The notes under the pieces are model-generated. The model had not been told where the DNA came from. It worked only from the letters and a program-made list of their open reading frames with translations, and ran no database searches. A stretch of DNA of 64,000 bases from Mesorhizobium sp. B2-4-3. GTDB lineage: Bacteria; Pseudomonadota; Alphaproteobacteria; Rhizobiales; Rhizobiaceae. Of the stretch, positions 7,671 through 16,117 are shown in pieces. The stretch spans positions 372,001 through 436,000 of the forward strand of contig NZ_VFVL01000001.1 in the NCBI RefSeq assembly GCF_006442815.1. Direction: 5' to 3'. The translations under genes were made by a program, and so were the position numbers. Each line of letters opens with the position of its first letter. Within the stretch, counting starts at the first letter, position 1.

Positions 7671-8648
7671 ATGTCGGTTAAGTCCTTGAAGTTCGGCCTC
7701 GCCGCTGCCCTCGCCATCCTTTCGGCACCGATGGCATCGGCGCAGGAAGCTCTCAGCCCGGACGAAATGGCTGCGCTCTGCCATGGCGGCGGCTCCATCT
7801 GCGTGAGCGCAACGATCCCCGCGCGGTCGACGCAGGCCGTCCAGAGCTGGATGAGCCTCGATGTCGGCGCCGCCTGGGCAGCCGGCTACAAGGGCAAGGG
7901 CGTTACCATCACCATCGTCGACGATTTCAGAAGCTCGTCGCGCTTTTCCGGCAATTTCGGCCTCGGCGTGCAGACCCAGCGGCATGGTGAATGGACGCGC
8001 GAGGAGGCAAGCATGATCGCTCCCGCCGCGACCATCCGCTCCAAGGATTTCTCGACGGGCACGGCCGTCCCGCTGGCCGCCGGCCGCAACGTGCTCAACC
8101 TCAGCTACGGCATGTACACAACCGCGGGTTACGGCGTGAACCAGATCGGCTGGGCCCCGGAGGAGGCGTCGATCATCTCCTATGCGACCAAAGGCTCTGC
8201 CATCGTCTCGAAGGCGGCCGGCAACGACGCGGTCGCTGTCGGTGGGGTCACGGGCGGGCAGCAGGACTATCTCGACCTTGCCCTGATCGGCAAACCGACG
8301 GCGATCTTCGTCGGCGCGCTGTCGACCAACGGCACCACAGCCAACAAGGCCCAGCTCGCCTGGTATTCCGACTATGCCGGCTCCAACCAGGCTGTGCAGA
8401 GCCACTTCCTGGTGGTCGGCGTCGAAGGAGACAAAACCGGTCTCTACGGAACCTCGTTCGCCGCGCCGATCGTCTCGGGCTATGCCGCGATCATCGGCAG
8501 CAAGTTCACCAAGGCGACGCCGGTACAGATCACCAACGACCTGCTCAACACGGCCCGTACCGACACGCTGGTCAATTACGACCCGTCCATCTACGGCAAG
8601 GGCGAGGCAAGTCTCTCGCGCGCCCTGGCTCCCGTGGCGATACGTTGA
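7671..8648 (+). CDS. Subtilisin-like (S8) serine protease, secreted
   Basis: A 325-aa precursor with a signal peptide ending near MASAQ (about residue 24), followed by a short segment with two cysteines (C-H-G-G-G and ICVSA). The S8 catalytic triad is visible: Asp84 in ITIVDDF, His105 in QRHGEW and Ser262 in GTSFAAPIVSG. A likely oxyanion Asn sits in SKAAGND. The segment between Asp and His is short, and the protein has no large inhibitory propeptide, so it is a compact variant. The ATG at 7671 is favoured over the one at 7665 because of its GGAG spacing. It lies 80 bp after the barrel-like protein and may act at the cell surface or periplasm. A pseudoprotease is unlikely because all three residues are kept. 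Confidence 0.8.
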   Translation: MSVKSLKFGLAAALAILSAPMASAQEALSPDEMAALCHGGGSICVSATIPARSTQAVQSWMSLDVGAAWAAGYKGKGVTITIVDDFRSSSRFSGNFGLGVQTQRHGEWTREEASMIAPAATIRSKDFSTGTAVPLAAGRNVLNLSYGMYTTAGYGVNQIGWAPEEASIISYATKGSAIVSKAAGNDAVAVGGVTGGQQDYLDLALIGKPTAIFVGALSTNGTTANKAQLAWYSDYAGSNQAVQSHFLVVGVEGDKTGLYGTSFAAPIVSGYAAIIGSKFTKATPVQITNDLLNTARTDTLVNYDPSIYGKGEASLSRALAPVAIR

Positions 8649-8662
8649 GGCACGCCGGCCGT

Positions 8663-9931
8663 CTAAAGCTCCAGCGCCTGCGCGGCGCGTTCCATCAGCG
8701 CGCCGCGTTCCAGGGTGAAGCCTGACTCCATCCATTCCTTCTCGAGGTTCTTCAGCGTGGCGCCGAGCTTGGGCCCCGGCGACGCGCCAAGCCCTGTCAG
8801 GTCGGCGCCTTTGATCGGGAACACCGGCTTTTCCCATTTCAGCGTGAAATTGAGCAGGCGTGAAAAGCCGCCGGCTTCCATCATCGCCTGATTGTCCTCG
8901 ACGGCACGCGTCCGCGCGGCGGCAAGCGCCAGCCGAATGCGGTCGAGATAGCCGTCGCGATCGCCGTAATAGAGTTTCTTGGCGAATTCCGTCTCGGTCG
9001 CCTTGGCGTCCGGCGCAACGGTCAGCGCCCAATGCCGTAGCCGACCGGCCTCTTCGTTCGACAACCGCAGCCGCTCGCCAAGCGTCTTCATACGCACGGC
9101 ATCGGGCGGGACGATCGCCTCCAGCCTCAGCACCGGATCGGCGACCCAGCCGAGATCCTTTCCAGCCTTGACCAGGCCATGGATGGCGTCGATGCCCCAT
9201 TTCTCGCTTTCCGGCAGCACGGCGGTGAGCACGCCGGCCTGGCGCATCCACAACAGCGCGCGCGATGGATCGGGAGCCGACAACAGCTTCTTCAGCTCGG
9301 ACCAGACGCGTTCGGCCGAAAGCCGCGCAAGCCCGTCCTTCAGCCTGGCGCAGGCCTTCAGCCCTTCCGCGTCCGGCCGTCCGTCGCCATACCAGGCAAA
9401 GAAACGAAAAAAGCGCAGGATGCGCAGATAATCCTCGCGGATGCGCGCTTCCGCGTCGCCGATGAAACGCAGCCGCCGCGCTTCGATGTCGGCGATGCCG
9501 CCGACGAGATCGACGACCGTGCCGTCCGCTTCGGCGTAGAGCGCGTTGATGGTGAAGTCGCGCCGCTCGGCGTCGGCTTTCCAGTCACGTCCGAAAACCA
9601 CTTTTGCCCGCCGCCCGTCGGTATCGATATCGGCGCGCAGCGTCGTCACCTCATAGGGCTTGCCGCCGGCGATCACCGTGATCGTGCCATGCTCGATGCC
9701 TGTCGGGACCGTCCTGAAGCCGGCCGCCTCGGCGCGCCGGACCGTTTCCTCGGGCACCGTGGTCGCGGCGATGTCGACGTCGGCGACCGGTTGGCCGATC
9801 AGCGTGTTGCGCACCGCGCCGCCGGCGATACGCGCTTCCTCGCCGCCCTGCTTCAGCGCCGCAAGAAGCTTCTGCAGATGCTTGTCGGCCAGCCAATCGG
9901 CCCTGCCCGAGAGAGACACCTCAGCGCTCAC
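8663..9931 (-). CDS. cca: CCA tRNA nucleotidyltransferase / poly(A) polymerase family protein
   Basis: A class II nucleotidyltransferase of 422 aa that adds or repairs the 3' CCA of tRNAs. The catalytic head shows GGAVRNTLIG and DVDIA (the DXD metal site at about residues 51-53), followed by the RRDFTINAL motif (about residue 125) used in nucleotide selection and EDYLRILRFFRF. The C-terminal half is the helical body that binds tRNA. Archetypal alphaproteobacterial proteins of this length are annotated CCA-adding enzymes; a poly(A) polymerase role cannot be ruled out from sequence. It overlaps the Nudix gene upstream by 4 bp and is the last gene of a three-gene minus-strand unit. Confidence 0.9.
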   Translation of the reverse strand: MSAEVSLSGRADWLADKHLQKLLAALKQGGEEARIAGGAVRNTLIGQPVADVDIAATTVPEETVRRAEAAGFRTVPTGIEHGTITVIAGGKPYEVTTLRADIDTDGRRAKVVFGRDWKADAERRDFTINALYAEADGTVVDLVGGIADIEARRLRFIGDAEARIREDYLRILRFFRFFAWYGDGRPDAEGLKACARLKDGLARLSAERVWSELKKLLSAPDPSRALLWMRQAGVLTAVLPESEKWGIDAIHGLVKAGKDLGWVADPVLRLEAIVPPDAVRMKTLGERLRLSNEEAGRLRHWALTVAPDAKATETEFAKKLYYGDRDGYLDRIRLALAAARTRAVEDNQAMMEAGGFSRLLNFTLKWEKPVFPIKGADLTGLGASPGPKLGATLKNLEKEWMESGFTLERGALMERAAQALEL

Positions 9932-10563
9932 GCATAGAGCCTTTCATAGAGCGTGCGGACGATGCCGGCGGTGACGCCCCAGATGCGCTGGCCGCCATAG
10001 GGCATATCGTAGAAGAACCATTCGAGGTCGTTCCAGAAACGGCTGTCGCGCGCGTGGTTGGCGGGGTCCATCAGGAAGCTCAGAGGCACCTCGAAGGCCG
10101 CATCGACCTCGTCGGCATTGAGCGTCAGCGAAAAACCCGGCCGCACGATGGCAAGCACCGGCACGATGCGGTAGCCGCTACCGGAGATATAGTCGGGCAT
10201 GCGGCCGATGATCTCGATGAAATCCCGCTCGAGGCCGATCTCCTCGAAGGTCTCGCGCAGCGCCGTGGCCTCGGGGCCGGGATCGGTCGGATCGATCGTG
10301 CCGCCTGGGAAAGCCACCTGGCCGGAATGGCTGCGCAGCTTCTCGGCGCGCTTGGTGAGCAGCACCATGGCGCCCTCGGCGCGGTCGACCACAGGTATCA
10401 GCACCGCCGCGTCGCGCAGCGGCTTGACATGCTTGAGCCTGGGATGGCCGGGATTGAAGCGATGGTCGCCGAAATCGTCGCCAGGGACGATCGCCGCCTG
10501 CGCCGCGACGCGGGCACGAAAGTCAGCGATCGAAAACGGCGCCGGCGTCACCTGGTCCATCAC
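9928..10563 (-). CDS. CoA pyrophosphatase-type Nudix hydrolase
   Basis: A 211-aa Nudix hydrolase. The Nudix box reads GGTIDPTDPGPEATALRETF followed by EEIGL, with the REXXEE metal-binding core. Preceding it is LRSHSGQVAFPGG, which matches the UPF0035 signature (LLXXRXXXLRXHXGQVXFPGG type) that marks CoA diphosphatases such as NudL. It would hydrolyse CoA or its derivatives, releasing 3',5'-ADP and phosphopantetheine. Both ends overlap neighbours by 4 bp (DUF1285 upstream, CCA-transferase downstream), a tightly coupled operon conserved in Hyphomicrobiales. Confidence 0.88.
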   Translation of the reverse strand: MMDQVTPAPFSIADFRARVAAQAAIVPGDDFGDHRFNPGHPRLKHVKPLRDAAVLIPVVDRAEGAMVLLTKRAEKLRSHSGQVAFPGGTIDPTDPGPEATALRETFEEIGLERDFIEIIGRMPDYISGSGYRIVPVLAIVRPGFSLTLNADEVDAAFEVPLSFLMDPANHARDSRFWNDLEWFFYDMPYGGQRIWGVTAGIVRTLYERLYA

Positions 10564-11219
10564 GCGCTCAGCCGTTTCAGTTTCTCGGCCGGCATGATCG
10601 GATAGACCTCGCCGCCCGAGCGGACGGCGAACATCGCCCTGCCGTCGATGTCGATCTCCTCGCCATGCTCGACCAGTTCATACATCACCGGCCGCGCCAC
10701 CAGCGCCTCCAGCCGTCCGCGCACCAGAACATAGGGTTTCAGCCCGCCGGTTTCGTCCTCGTCGACGAAGCGCAGCGGATGGCCGGGGCCGGCGGCGACG
10801 ACGTCGCCGACATTGGTGCGGAAGGTGACAACCTGCTCGTCCCCGCTCCCGGATACGTTCATTTCGACGGCGATGAAGGGGGCGTCGACGACGCGGATCC
10901 CAACCCGTTCGACCGGCGTCACAAGATAGGTTTTTCCGTCGGCATCCTTGCGCAGCACGCTGGAAAAAAGCTGCACCAGCGGCATGCGACCGATCGGCGT
11001 GCCGAGATAGAACCAGGTCCCGTCGGCCTTGATCTCCATGTCGAGATCGCCGCAGAAGTCCGGATTCCAGCGCTCGACCGGCGCCGGCCCTTTGCCGGCC
11101 CGCGCCGCGCGCGAGATCAGCGCTTCCAGGCCGCGCGCCTCGGTGGCTCCGGTCAGGCTCTGCTCGCCCAGGCTCCGTTCGCCCGGTGTTTGTTCACGAT
11201 GTTCGCTGCGTTCGGCCAT
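10560..11219 (-). CDS. DUF1285 family protein
   Basis: A 219-aa protein. After a variable N-terminus of about 45 residues the conserved domain starts VERWNPDFCGDLDMEIKADG and continues TWFYLGTPIGRMPLVQLFSS and YLVTPVERVGI, all hallmarks of DUF1285. The fold is reported as beta-rich, but no function is known. The ATG at 11219 was chosen because sequence further upstream is non-coding and overlaps the moxR promoter region. It is the first gene of the unit with Nudix and CCA-transferase, and is divergent from the MoxR gene (154 bp between the starts). Confidence 0.88.
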   Translation of the reverse strand: MAERSEHREQTPGERSLGEQSLTGATEARGLEALISRAARAGKGPAPVERWNPDFCGDLDMEIKADGTWFYLGTPIGRMPLVQLFSSVLRKDADGKTYLVTPVERVGIRVVDAPFIAVEMNVSGSGDEQVVTFRTNVGDVVAAGPGHPLRFVDEDETGGLKPYVLVRGRLEALVARPVMYELVEHGEEIDIDGRAMFAVRSGGEVYPIMPAEKLKRLSA

Positions 11220-11373
11220 GGTCACGAAATAGTCACTGTTGTCCCGATTGTCAGCCTTGTCCGCCCAAGTCTGTGATTTAAGTTCGAATACAGGCGCCAG
11301 GTGAAGCCGAATCGCGGCATTCTGCGCCATTGAGAGTGCAGGCCGGTATTTCCAACCACAAGGATCGAACGGC

Positions 11374-12378
11374 ATGAGCGTGATGATCAAGGAAAGCCCG
11401 ATCACCGAAAAAGCGATGATCGAGGAAGCCGAAAAGGCGCTGGCCGACATCTCCAGGGTCCGCGACGCGGTCGGGCGGGTGATCTTCGGCCAGGAGGCGG
11501 TCGTCGAGCGCGCGCTGGTGGCGCTGCTGGCGGGCGGCCATGCGCTGCTGGTCGGCGTGCCGGGCCTTGCCAAGACCAAGCTGGTCGAAACGCTGGGCAT
11601 CGTGCTCGGCCTCGATTCGCGCCGCGTCCAGTTCACGCCCGACCTGATGCCGTCGGACATCCTCGGTTCCGAGGTGATGGAGCAGGACGAGTTCGGCAAG
11701 CGCTCCTTCCGCTTCATTTCCGGACCGATCTTCACGCAATTGCTGATGGCCGACGAGATCAACCGCGCCTCGCCGCGCACGCAATCGGCGCTGCTGCAGG
11801 CGATGCAGGAATATCACGTCACCATCGCCGGCGCCCGCCACGACCTGCCCGCGCCCTTCCACGTGCTTGCGACGCAGAACCCGCTGGAACAGGAAGGCAC
11901 CTACCCGCTGCCGGAAGCCCAGCTCGACCGCTTCCTGATGCAGGTCGACATCCTCTATCCGGAGATCGAGGCGGAACGCCGCATCCTGCTCGAAACGACC
12001 GGCGTCGACGAAGCCAAGGCCGACAATGTGCTGCAGCCGGCCAGACTGAGGGAAATCCAGACGCTGATCCGCCGCATGCCGGTGCCGGAAAGCGTCGTCG
12101 AGGCGATCCTCAAGCTGGTGCGCTCGGCCCGGCCCGGCCAGGGCAATGCCGAGACGGACAAGCACGTCGCCTGGGGGCCGGGCCCTCGCGCTAGCCAGGC
12201 GCTGACCCTGTGCGCCCGCGCGCGCGCCCTATATGATGGCAGGTTGGCACCTTCGGTCGACGACGTCCGCGCCTTGGCCGAACCGGTGCTGCAGCATCGC
12301 ATGGCGCTGACTTTCGCCGCCCGCGCCGAAGGCACTTCCGTGCGCGACGTGGTGGCGAAGCTGGCAAAAGGCATCTGA
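11374..12378 (+). CDS. MoxR-type AAA+ ATPase
   Basis: A 334-aa AAA+ ATPase of the MoxR/RavA class, thought to act as a chaperone for maturation of membrane or metal-dependent complexes. Walker A is GVPGLAKTK (about residue 67), Walker B is LLMADEINRA, followed by SPRTQSALLQAMQE and sensor 1 VLATQNPLEQEGTYPLPEAQ; the C-terminal lid is present. It is the first gene of a four-gene operon with DUF58 and two large membrane proteins, the classic MoxR/Bat-like arrangement. The next gene starts within the stop codon (1-bp overlap). Confidence 0.93.
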   Translation: MSVMIKESPITEKAMIEEAEKALADISRVRDAVGRVIFGQEAVVERALVALLAGGHALLVGVPGLAKTKLVETLGIVLGLDSRRVQFTPDLMPSDILGSEVMEQDEFGKRSFRFISGPIFTQLLMADEINRASPRTQSALLQAMQEYHVTIAGARHDLPAPFHVLATQNPLEQEGTYPLPEAQLDRFLMQVDILYPEIEAERRILLETTGVDEAKADNVLQPARLREIQTLIRRMPVPESVVEAILKLVRSARPGQGNAETDKHVAWGPGPRASQALTLCARARALYDGRLAPSVDDVRALAEPVLQHRMALTFAARAEGTSVRDVVAKLAKGI

Positions 12379-13295
12379 TGGGTCGAATAGGCGAGGTCCA
12401 GGCACCGGTTGCGACGCGCGATGCGCTCGCCCGCGGCCGGTTGCGGGCTTCATTGGTGCCGGACCTGCTGGTCGAGGCGCGCCGTATCGTCAACACGGTG
12501 ATCGCCGGCTGGCACGGCCGCCGCAAGCGCGGCATCGGCGAGAACTTCTGGCAGTTCCGGCCCTATGTCGAAGGCGATTCCTCGCGCATCGACTGGCGCC
12601 GCTCCGCCAGGGACGACCACACCTATGTGCGCGACCGCGAGTGGGAAGCCGCGCACACCGTCTGGCTCTGGGCCGACCCATCGCCTTCCATGCTCTACAA
12701 ATCTGCCGGCGCCGGCGTTTCCAAGGAATCGCGCGCGCTGGTGCTGGCGCTCGCCTTGGCCGAGCTTTTGTCGCGCAGCGGCGAGCGCATCGCCTGGCCG
12801 GGCCTGACCGACCCGTTCACCGCCCGCAACGGCGCCGAGCGCATCACCGCCCAGCTGAGCCATGCCGCCGCGCTTCCCGCCAAGCCCGATCTGTCGGCCA
12901 TCCGCCGTTTCTGCGACATCGTCCTCGTCAGCGATTTCCTAGATCCGGTCGAGGAAACCATGGCTTGGCTCGACGTGCTGGCGCGCCACGGCGTGCGCGC
13001 GCATCTGATCGAGGTGGCCGACCCGGCCGAGGAAACCTTCCCCTATGCCGGCCGCACCGAGTTCACCGATCCCGAGACCGGCGACAAGCTGACCGCCGGC
13101 CGCGCCGAGATGCTGGCCGAGGAATACCGCCTGCTTTACCGGGCCCGCCGCGAGGAATTGGCCGCCTGGTGCAAGCGCCTCGGCTGGAGCTACACCGTCA
13201 ACCACACCGACCGCCTCGCCTCCGAGGCGCTGGTGCGCATCCACATGGCGCTGACCGCCGACGGGACCCATAATCTCGGAAAGGCGGTCGCATGA
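12378..13295 (+). CDS. DUF58 domain protein
   Basis: A 305-aa cytoplasmic protein of the DUF58 family, which carries a von Willebrand A-like fold. The hallmark RPYVEGDSSRIDWRRSARDD is at about residues 58-77. A MIDAS-like start VWLWADPSPSM follows at about 96-106. Family members work with MoxR ATPases, presumably as substrate adaptors. It is translationally coupled on both sides: 1-bp overlap with moxR and 4-bp overlap with the following membrane protein gene. Confidence 0.92.
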   Translation: MGRIGEVQAPVATRDALARGRLRASLVPDLLVEARRIVNTVIAGWHGRRKRGIGENFWQFRPYVEGDSSRIDWRRSARDDHTYVRDREWEAAHTVWLWADPSPSMLYKSAGAGVSKESRALVLALALAELLSRSGERIAWPGLTDPFTARNGAERITAQLSHAAALPAKPDLSAIRRFCDIVLVSDFLDPVEETMAWLDVLARHGVRAHLIEVADPAEETFPYAGRTEFTDPETGDKLTAGRAEMLAEEYRLLYRARREELAAWCKRLGWSYTVNHTDRLASEALVRIHMALTADGTHNLGKAVA

Positions 13296-16114
13296 GCTGG
13301 CTGCCGCTTTCCTTCGGGGCGCCCATGGTGCTGTGGGGACTTCTGGCGCTGCCGGTGATCTGGTGGCTGCTGCGGCTCACCCCGCCCAGGCCGCAAACGG
13401 AAGTTTTTCCGCCGCTGAGAATCCTCGCCCGGGTCCTGAGGCGCGAGGAAACCCCGCAGCAAAGCCCGTGGTGGCTGACGCTGCTTCGGTTGCTGATGGC
13501 GGCGCTCGTCGTGATGGCGCTGGCCGAGCCGGTCTTCAATCCGCGCGAGAAACTGCCGGCGGAAGGTGCTGCCCTGGCGCTTGTCATCGACAATGGCTGG
13601 GCAAGTGCGGCCGACTGGAGCAAGCGCGTGGCCACCGCCGAACGGCTGATCGCCGATGCCGGCTCGAACGGCGTGCCGGTCGTCATCGCCTTCACCGCCG
13701 AGAAGCCCAATGCCGAGATCGGCCCCTTCGATGCCTCGGCCGCGCTCGACCATCTGCGCGCCGCCAAACCGCGGCCGATCCCCACCGACAGGCCCGCCGT
13801 CTACGCCCGCGTCGCCGCCGCTTTGGAGCGCCTGCCCGGCGCCAGCGTTGCCGTGCTCGCGGATGGCCTTGCCGCCAAAGGCGACGAGGCCGCTTTCAAG
13901 GCGCTGCTCGAAAAGAACGCGACGCGGCTGGTTTGGGCCATTTCCGACCGGCCTTCGCTGACCGGCCTGATTGGCGCCGACAACCAGGTCGACGGCTTCG
14001 CTTTGACCGCCATCCGCGCGCCGGGCGATCCGGCCCCGGCGCAGGTCACCGCGGGCGCTTTCGACGACAAGGGCCGCCGCATCGCCGATGCGACGCTGAC
14101 CTTCGCGCCTGGCGAGGCCGCGACCACGGCCACGATGGCGGTCCCGTTCGAACTGCGCAACGATTTCGCCTCGATCGCGCTCGACGGCGAGCACCAGGCC
14201 GGCGCCGTGCGCGTGCTCGACGAGAGTTCGAAACGGCGGCGCGTCGGCCTGCTGTCACAGAACGAGGCCGACCAGGCGCAGCCGCTTCTGTCGCCGCTCT
14301 ACTACATTCGCCGCGCCCTGCAGCCCTTTGCCGATCTGGTCGAGCCGTCGAGCGCCGATCTTGCCGACGCCATTCCCCAGCTTCTCGACCAGAAGCCGGC
14401 GATGATCATCATGGCCGATGTCGGCACCATCCCGGCGCAGGTCAAGCAGCGGCTGGTCGACTGGGTCGACAAGGGCGGCACGCTGGTGCGCTTTGCCGGC
14501 CCGCGCCTCGCCGCGGCCGGCAATGACGACGATCTCCTGCCGGTCCGGCTGCGCAGCGGCGAGCGTGCGCTGGGCGGCGCGCTGTCGTGGACGACGCCGC
14601 AGGCCGTCACCGAATTCCCCAAGAACGGCCCCTTCGCCGATCTTTCACCGCCCTCCGAGGTGACGGTGAGCCGGCAGGTTCTGGCCGAGCCGACGCCCGA
14701 CATCGTCGAGCGCACCTGGGCCACGCTTGCCGACGGCACGCCATTGGTGACGGGCATGAAGAAGGACAAGGGCACCCTGGTGCTCTTCCATGTCACGCCT
14801 GAGGCGACCTGGTCGAACCTGCCGATCTCGGGCAGCTTCGTCGAGATGCTGCGGCGCGTCGTGCAATTGTCGCGCAACCAGGGCGCCGCGATCGCCAATG
14901 CCGAAGCCGCCGCCGCGTCGCTCGCGCCCTACCGCATGATCGGCGCCGACGGCATGCTGACGCCGCCCTCGCCGGATGCCCGGCCGCTGGTGCCCGGCGC
15001 CGGTCCGCTGCCGGTGACGCTGGAAAACCCGCCGGGCCTTTACGGCTCGGAGACCGGCGTGTTCGCGCATAATTTGCTCAACGCTTCGAGCACATTCGCG
15101 CCGCTGGCGCGCCCGCAGGTTTCGCTGCCGGTGACAACCGTCCCCTATGCGTTCGACGAATCGGAGAATCTCAAAGGGCCGTTGGTCGCCATCGCGCTCC
15201 TGTTGATGGTGCTCGACACGTTGGCCGTGTTCTGGATGGGCGGCCTGCTGACGCGCCGGCCCCGCCGCCGCTCGGCCGTGGCAGCGGCCGCGGCGGTTCT
15301 GGTCGTGCTGGGCGGGCTCTTCGGCCACGCCGACCTTGCCCGCGCCGACGATTCGAAACCAGGCGACGCCCAGGCGATCGAGGACATCTCGAAAACCCGT
15401 ATCGCCTATGTGATCACCGGCGAGCCCGGCGTCGATTCGATCAGCCGCGCCGGCCTCGAAGGCCTCACGCGCTTCCTCATCGAGAAGACCGCGCTTGAGC
15501 CCGGTCCGCCTGCCGGCGTCGACATCGCCAAGGACGAGCTGTCCTTCTTTCCGCTGATCTATTGGCCGATCGACGCGTCGGCGCCCATGCCCAGCCAGGC
15601 GGCGATCGCCCGCATCGACGCCTATATGCAGCAGGGCGGCACGGTTCTGTTCGATACGCGCGACCAGTTTTCAAATGGCATCGGCGCCGGCTCGGCAAGC
15701 CCGGCGACCGAGCGGCTGCGCGACATCCTCGGCAATCTCAACGTGCCGCCGCTGGAGCCGGTGCCGTCGGACCACGTGCTGACCAAATCCTTCTTCATCC
15801 TTCCGGAGTTTCCCGGCCGCTTCAACGGCAGCCCGCTCTGGGTCGAGGCCTCGCTCGACGCCAGCAACACCGAGAACCGTCCCGTGCGCACCGGCGACGG
15901 CGTCTCGCCGATCATGATCACCGCCAATGATTTCGCCGGCGCCTGGGCCATCGACGAGAACGGCGACCCGATGCTGCCGACCGTGCCCCCGGATCCGATG
16001 CAGCGCGTCTATGCGCTGCGCGCCGGCGTCAACATCATGATGTACATGCTGACCGGCAACTACAAATCCGACCAGGTGCATGTGCCGGTGCTGCTCGAAC
16101 GGCTGGGGCAGTAG
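13292..16114 (+). CDS. DUF4159 / BatA-type membrane protein, 940 aa
   Basis: A large inner-membrane protein. An N-terminal BatA-like segment has two membrane helices (about residues 8-27 and 62-82) separated by a conserved LTPPRPQTEVFPPLRIL loop. A periplasmic VWA/GATase-like region follows, then a helix at about 625-650, a basic segment RRPRRRSAVA, a further helix, and a C-terminal DUF4159 domain that starts KTRIAYVITGEPGVDSIS and contains GGTVLFDTRDQ. The operon context with MoxR and DUF58 suggests a membrane complex whose assembly depends on the ATPase. The substrate is unknown. The gene ends 3 bp before the next one. Confidence 0.88.
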   Translation: MSWLPLSFGAPMVLWGLLALPVIWWLLRLTPPRPQTEVFPPLRILARVLRREETPQQSPWWLTLLRLLMAALVVMALAEPVFNPREKLPAEGAALALVIDNGWASAADWSKRVATAERLIADAGSNGVPVVIAFTAEKPNAEIGPFDASAALDHLRAAKPRPIPTDRPAVYARVAAALERLPGASVAVLADGLAAKGDEAAFKALLEKNATRLVWAISDRPSLTGLIGADNQVDGFALTAIRAPGDPAPAQVTAGAFDDKGRRIADATLTFAPGEAATTATMAVPFELRNDFASIALDGEHQAGAVRVLDESSKRRRVGLLSQNEADQAQPLLSPLYYIRRALQPFADLVEPSSADLADAIPQLLDQKPAMIIMADVGTIPAQVKQRLVDWVDKGGTLVRFAGPRLAAAGNDDDLLPVRLRSGERALGGALSWTTPQAVTEFPKNGPFADLSPPSEVTVSRQVLAEPTPDIVERTWATLADGTPLVTGMKKDKGTLVLFHVTPEATWSNLPISGSFVEMLRRVVQLSRNQGAAIANAEAAAASLAPYRMIGADGMLTPPSPDARPLVPGAGPLPVTLENPPGLYGSETGVFAHNLLNASSTFAPLARPQVSLPVTTVPYAFDESENLKGPLVAIALLLMVLDTLAVFWMGGLLTRRPRRRSAVAAAAAVLVVLGGLFGHADLARADDSKPGDAQAIEDISKTRIAYVITGEPGVDSISRAGLEGLTRFLIEKTALEPGPPAGVDIAKDELSFFPLIYWPIDASAPMPSQAAIARIDAYMQQGGTVLFDTRDQFSNGIGAGSASPATERLRDILGNLNVPPLEPVPSDHVLTKSFFILPEFPGRFNGSPLWVEASLDASNTENRPVRTGDGVSPIMITANDFAGAWAIDENGDPMLPTVPPDPMQRVYALRAGVNIMMYMLTGNYKSDQVHVPVLLERLGQ

Positions 16115-16117
16115 GTC

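Noticed and set aside
7629..9251. A 540-codon minus-strand open frame antisense to the S8 protease and the end of the CCA-transferase gene
   Set aside because: It mirrors real genes in high-GC DNA, is Arg/Gly/Asp-rich without domains, and both overlapped genes have clear family matches.
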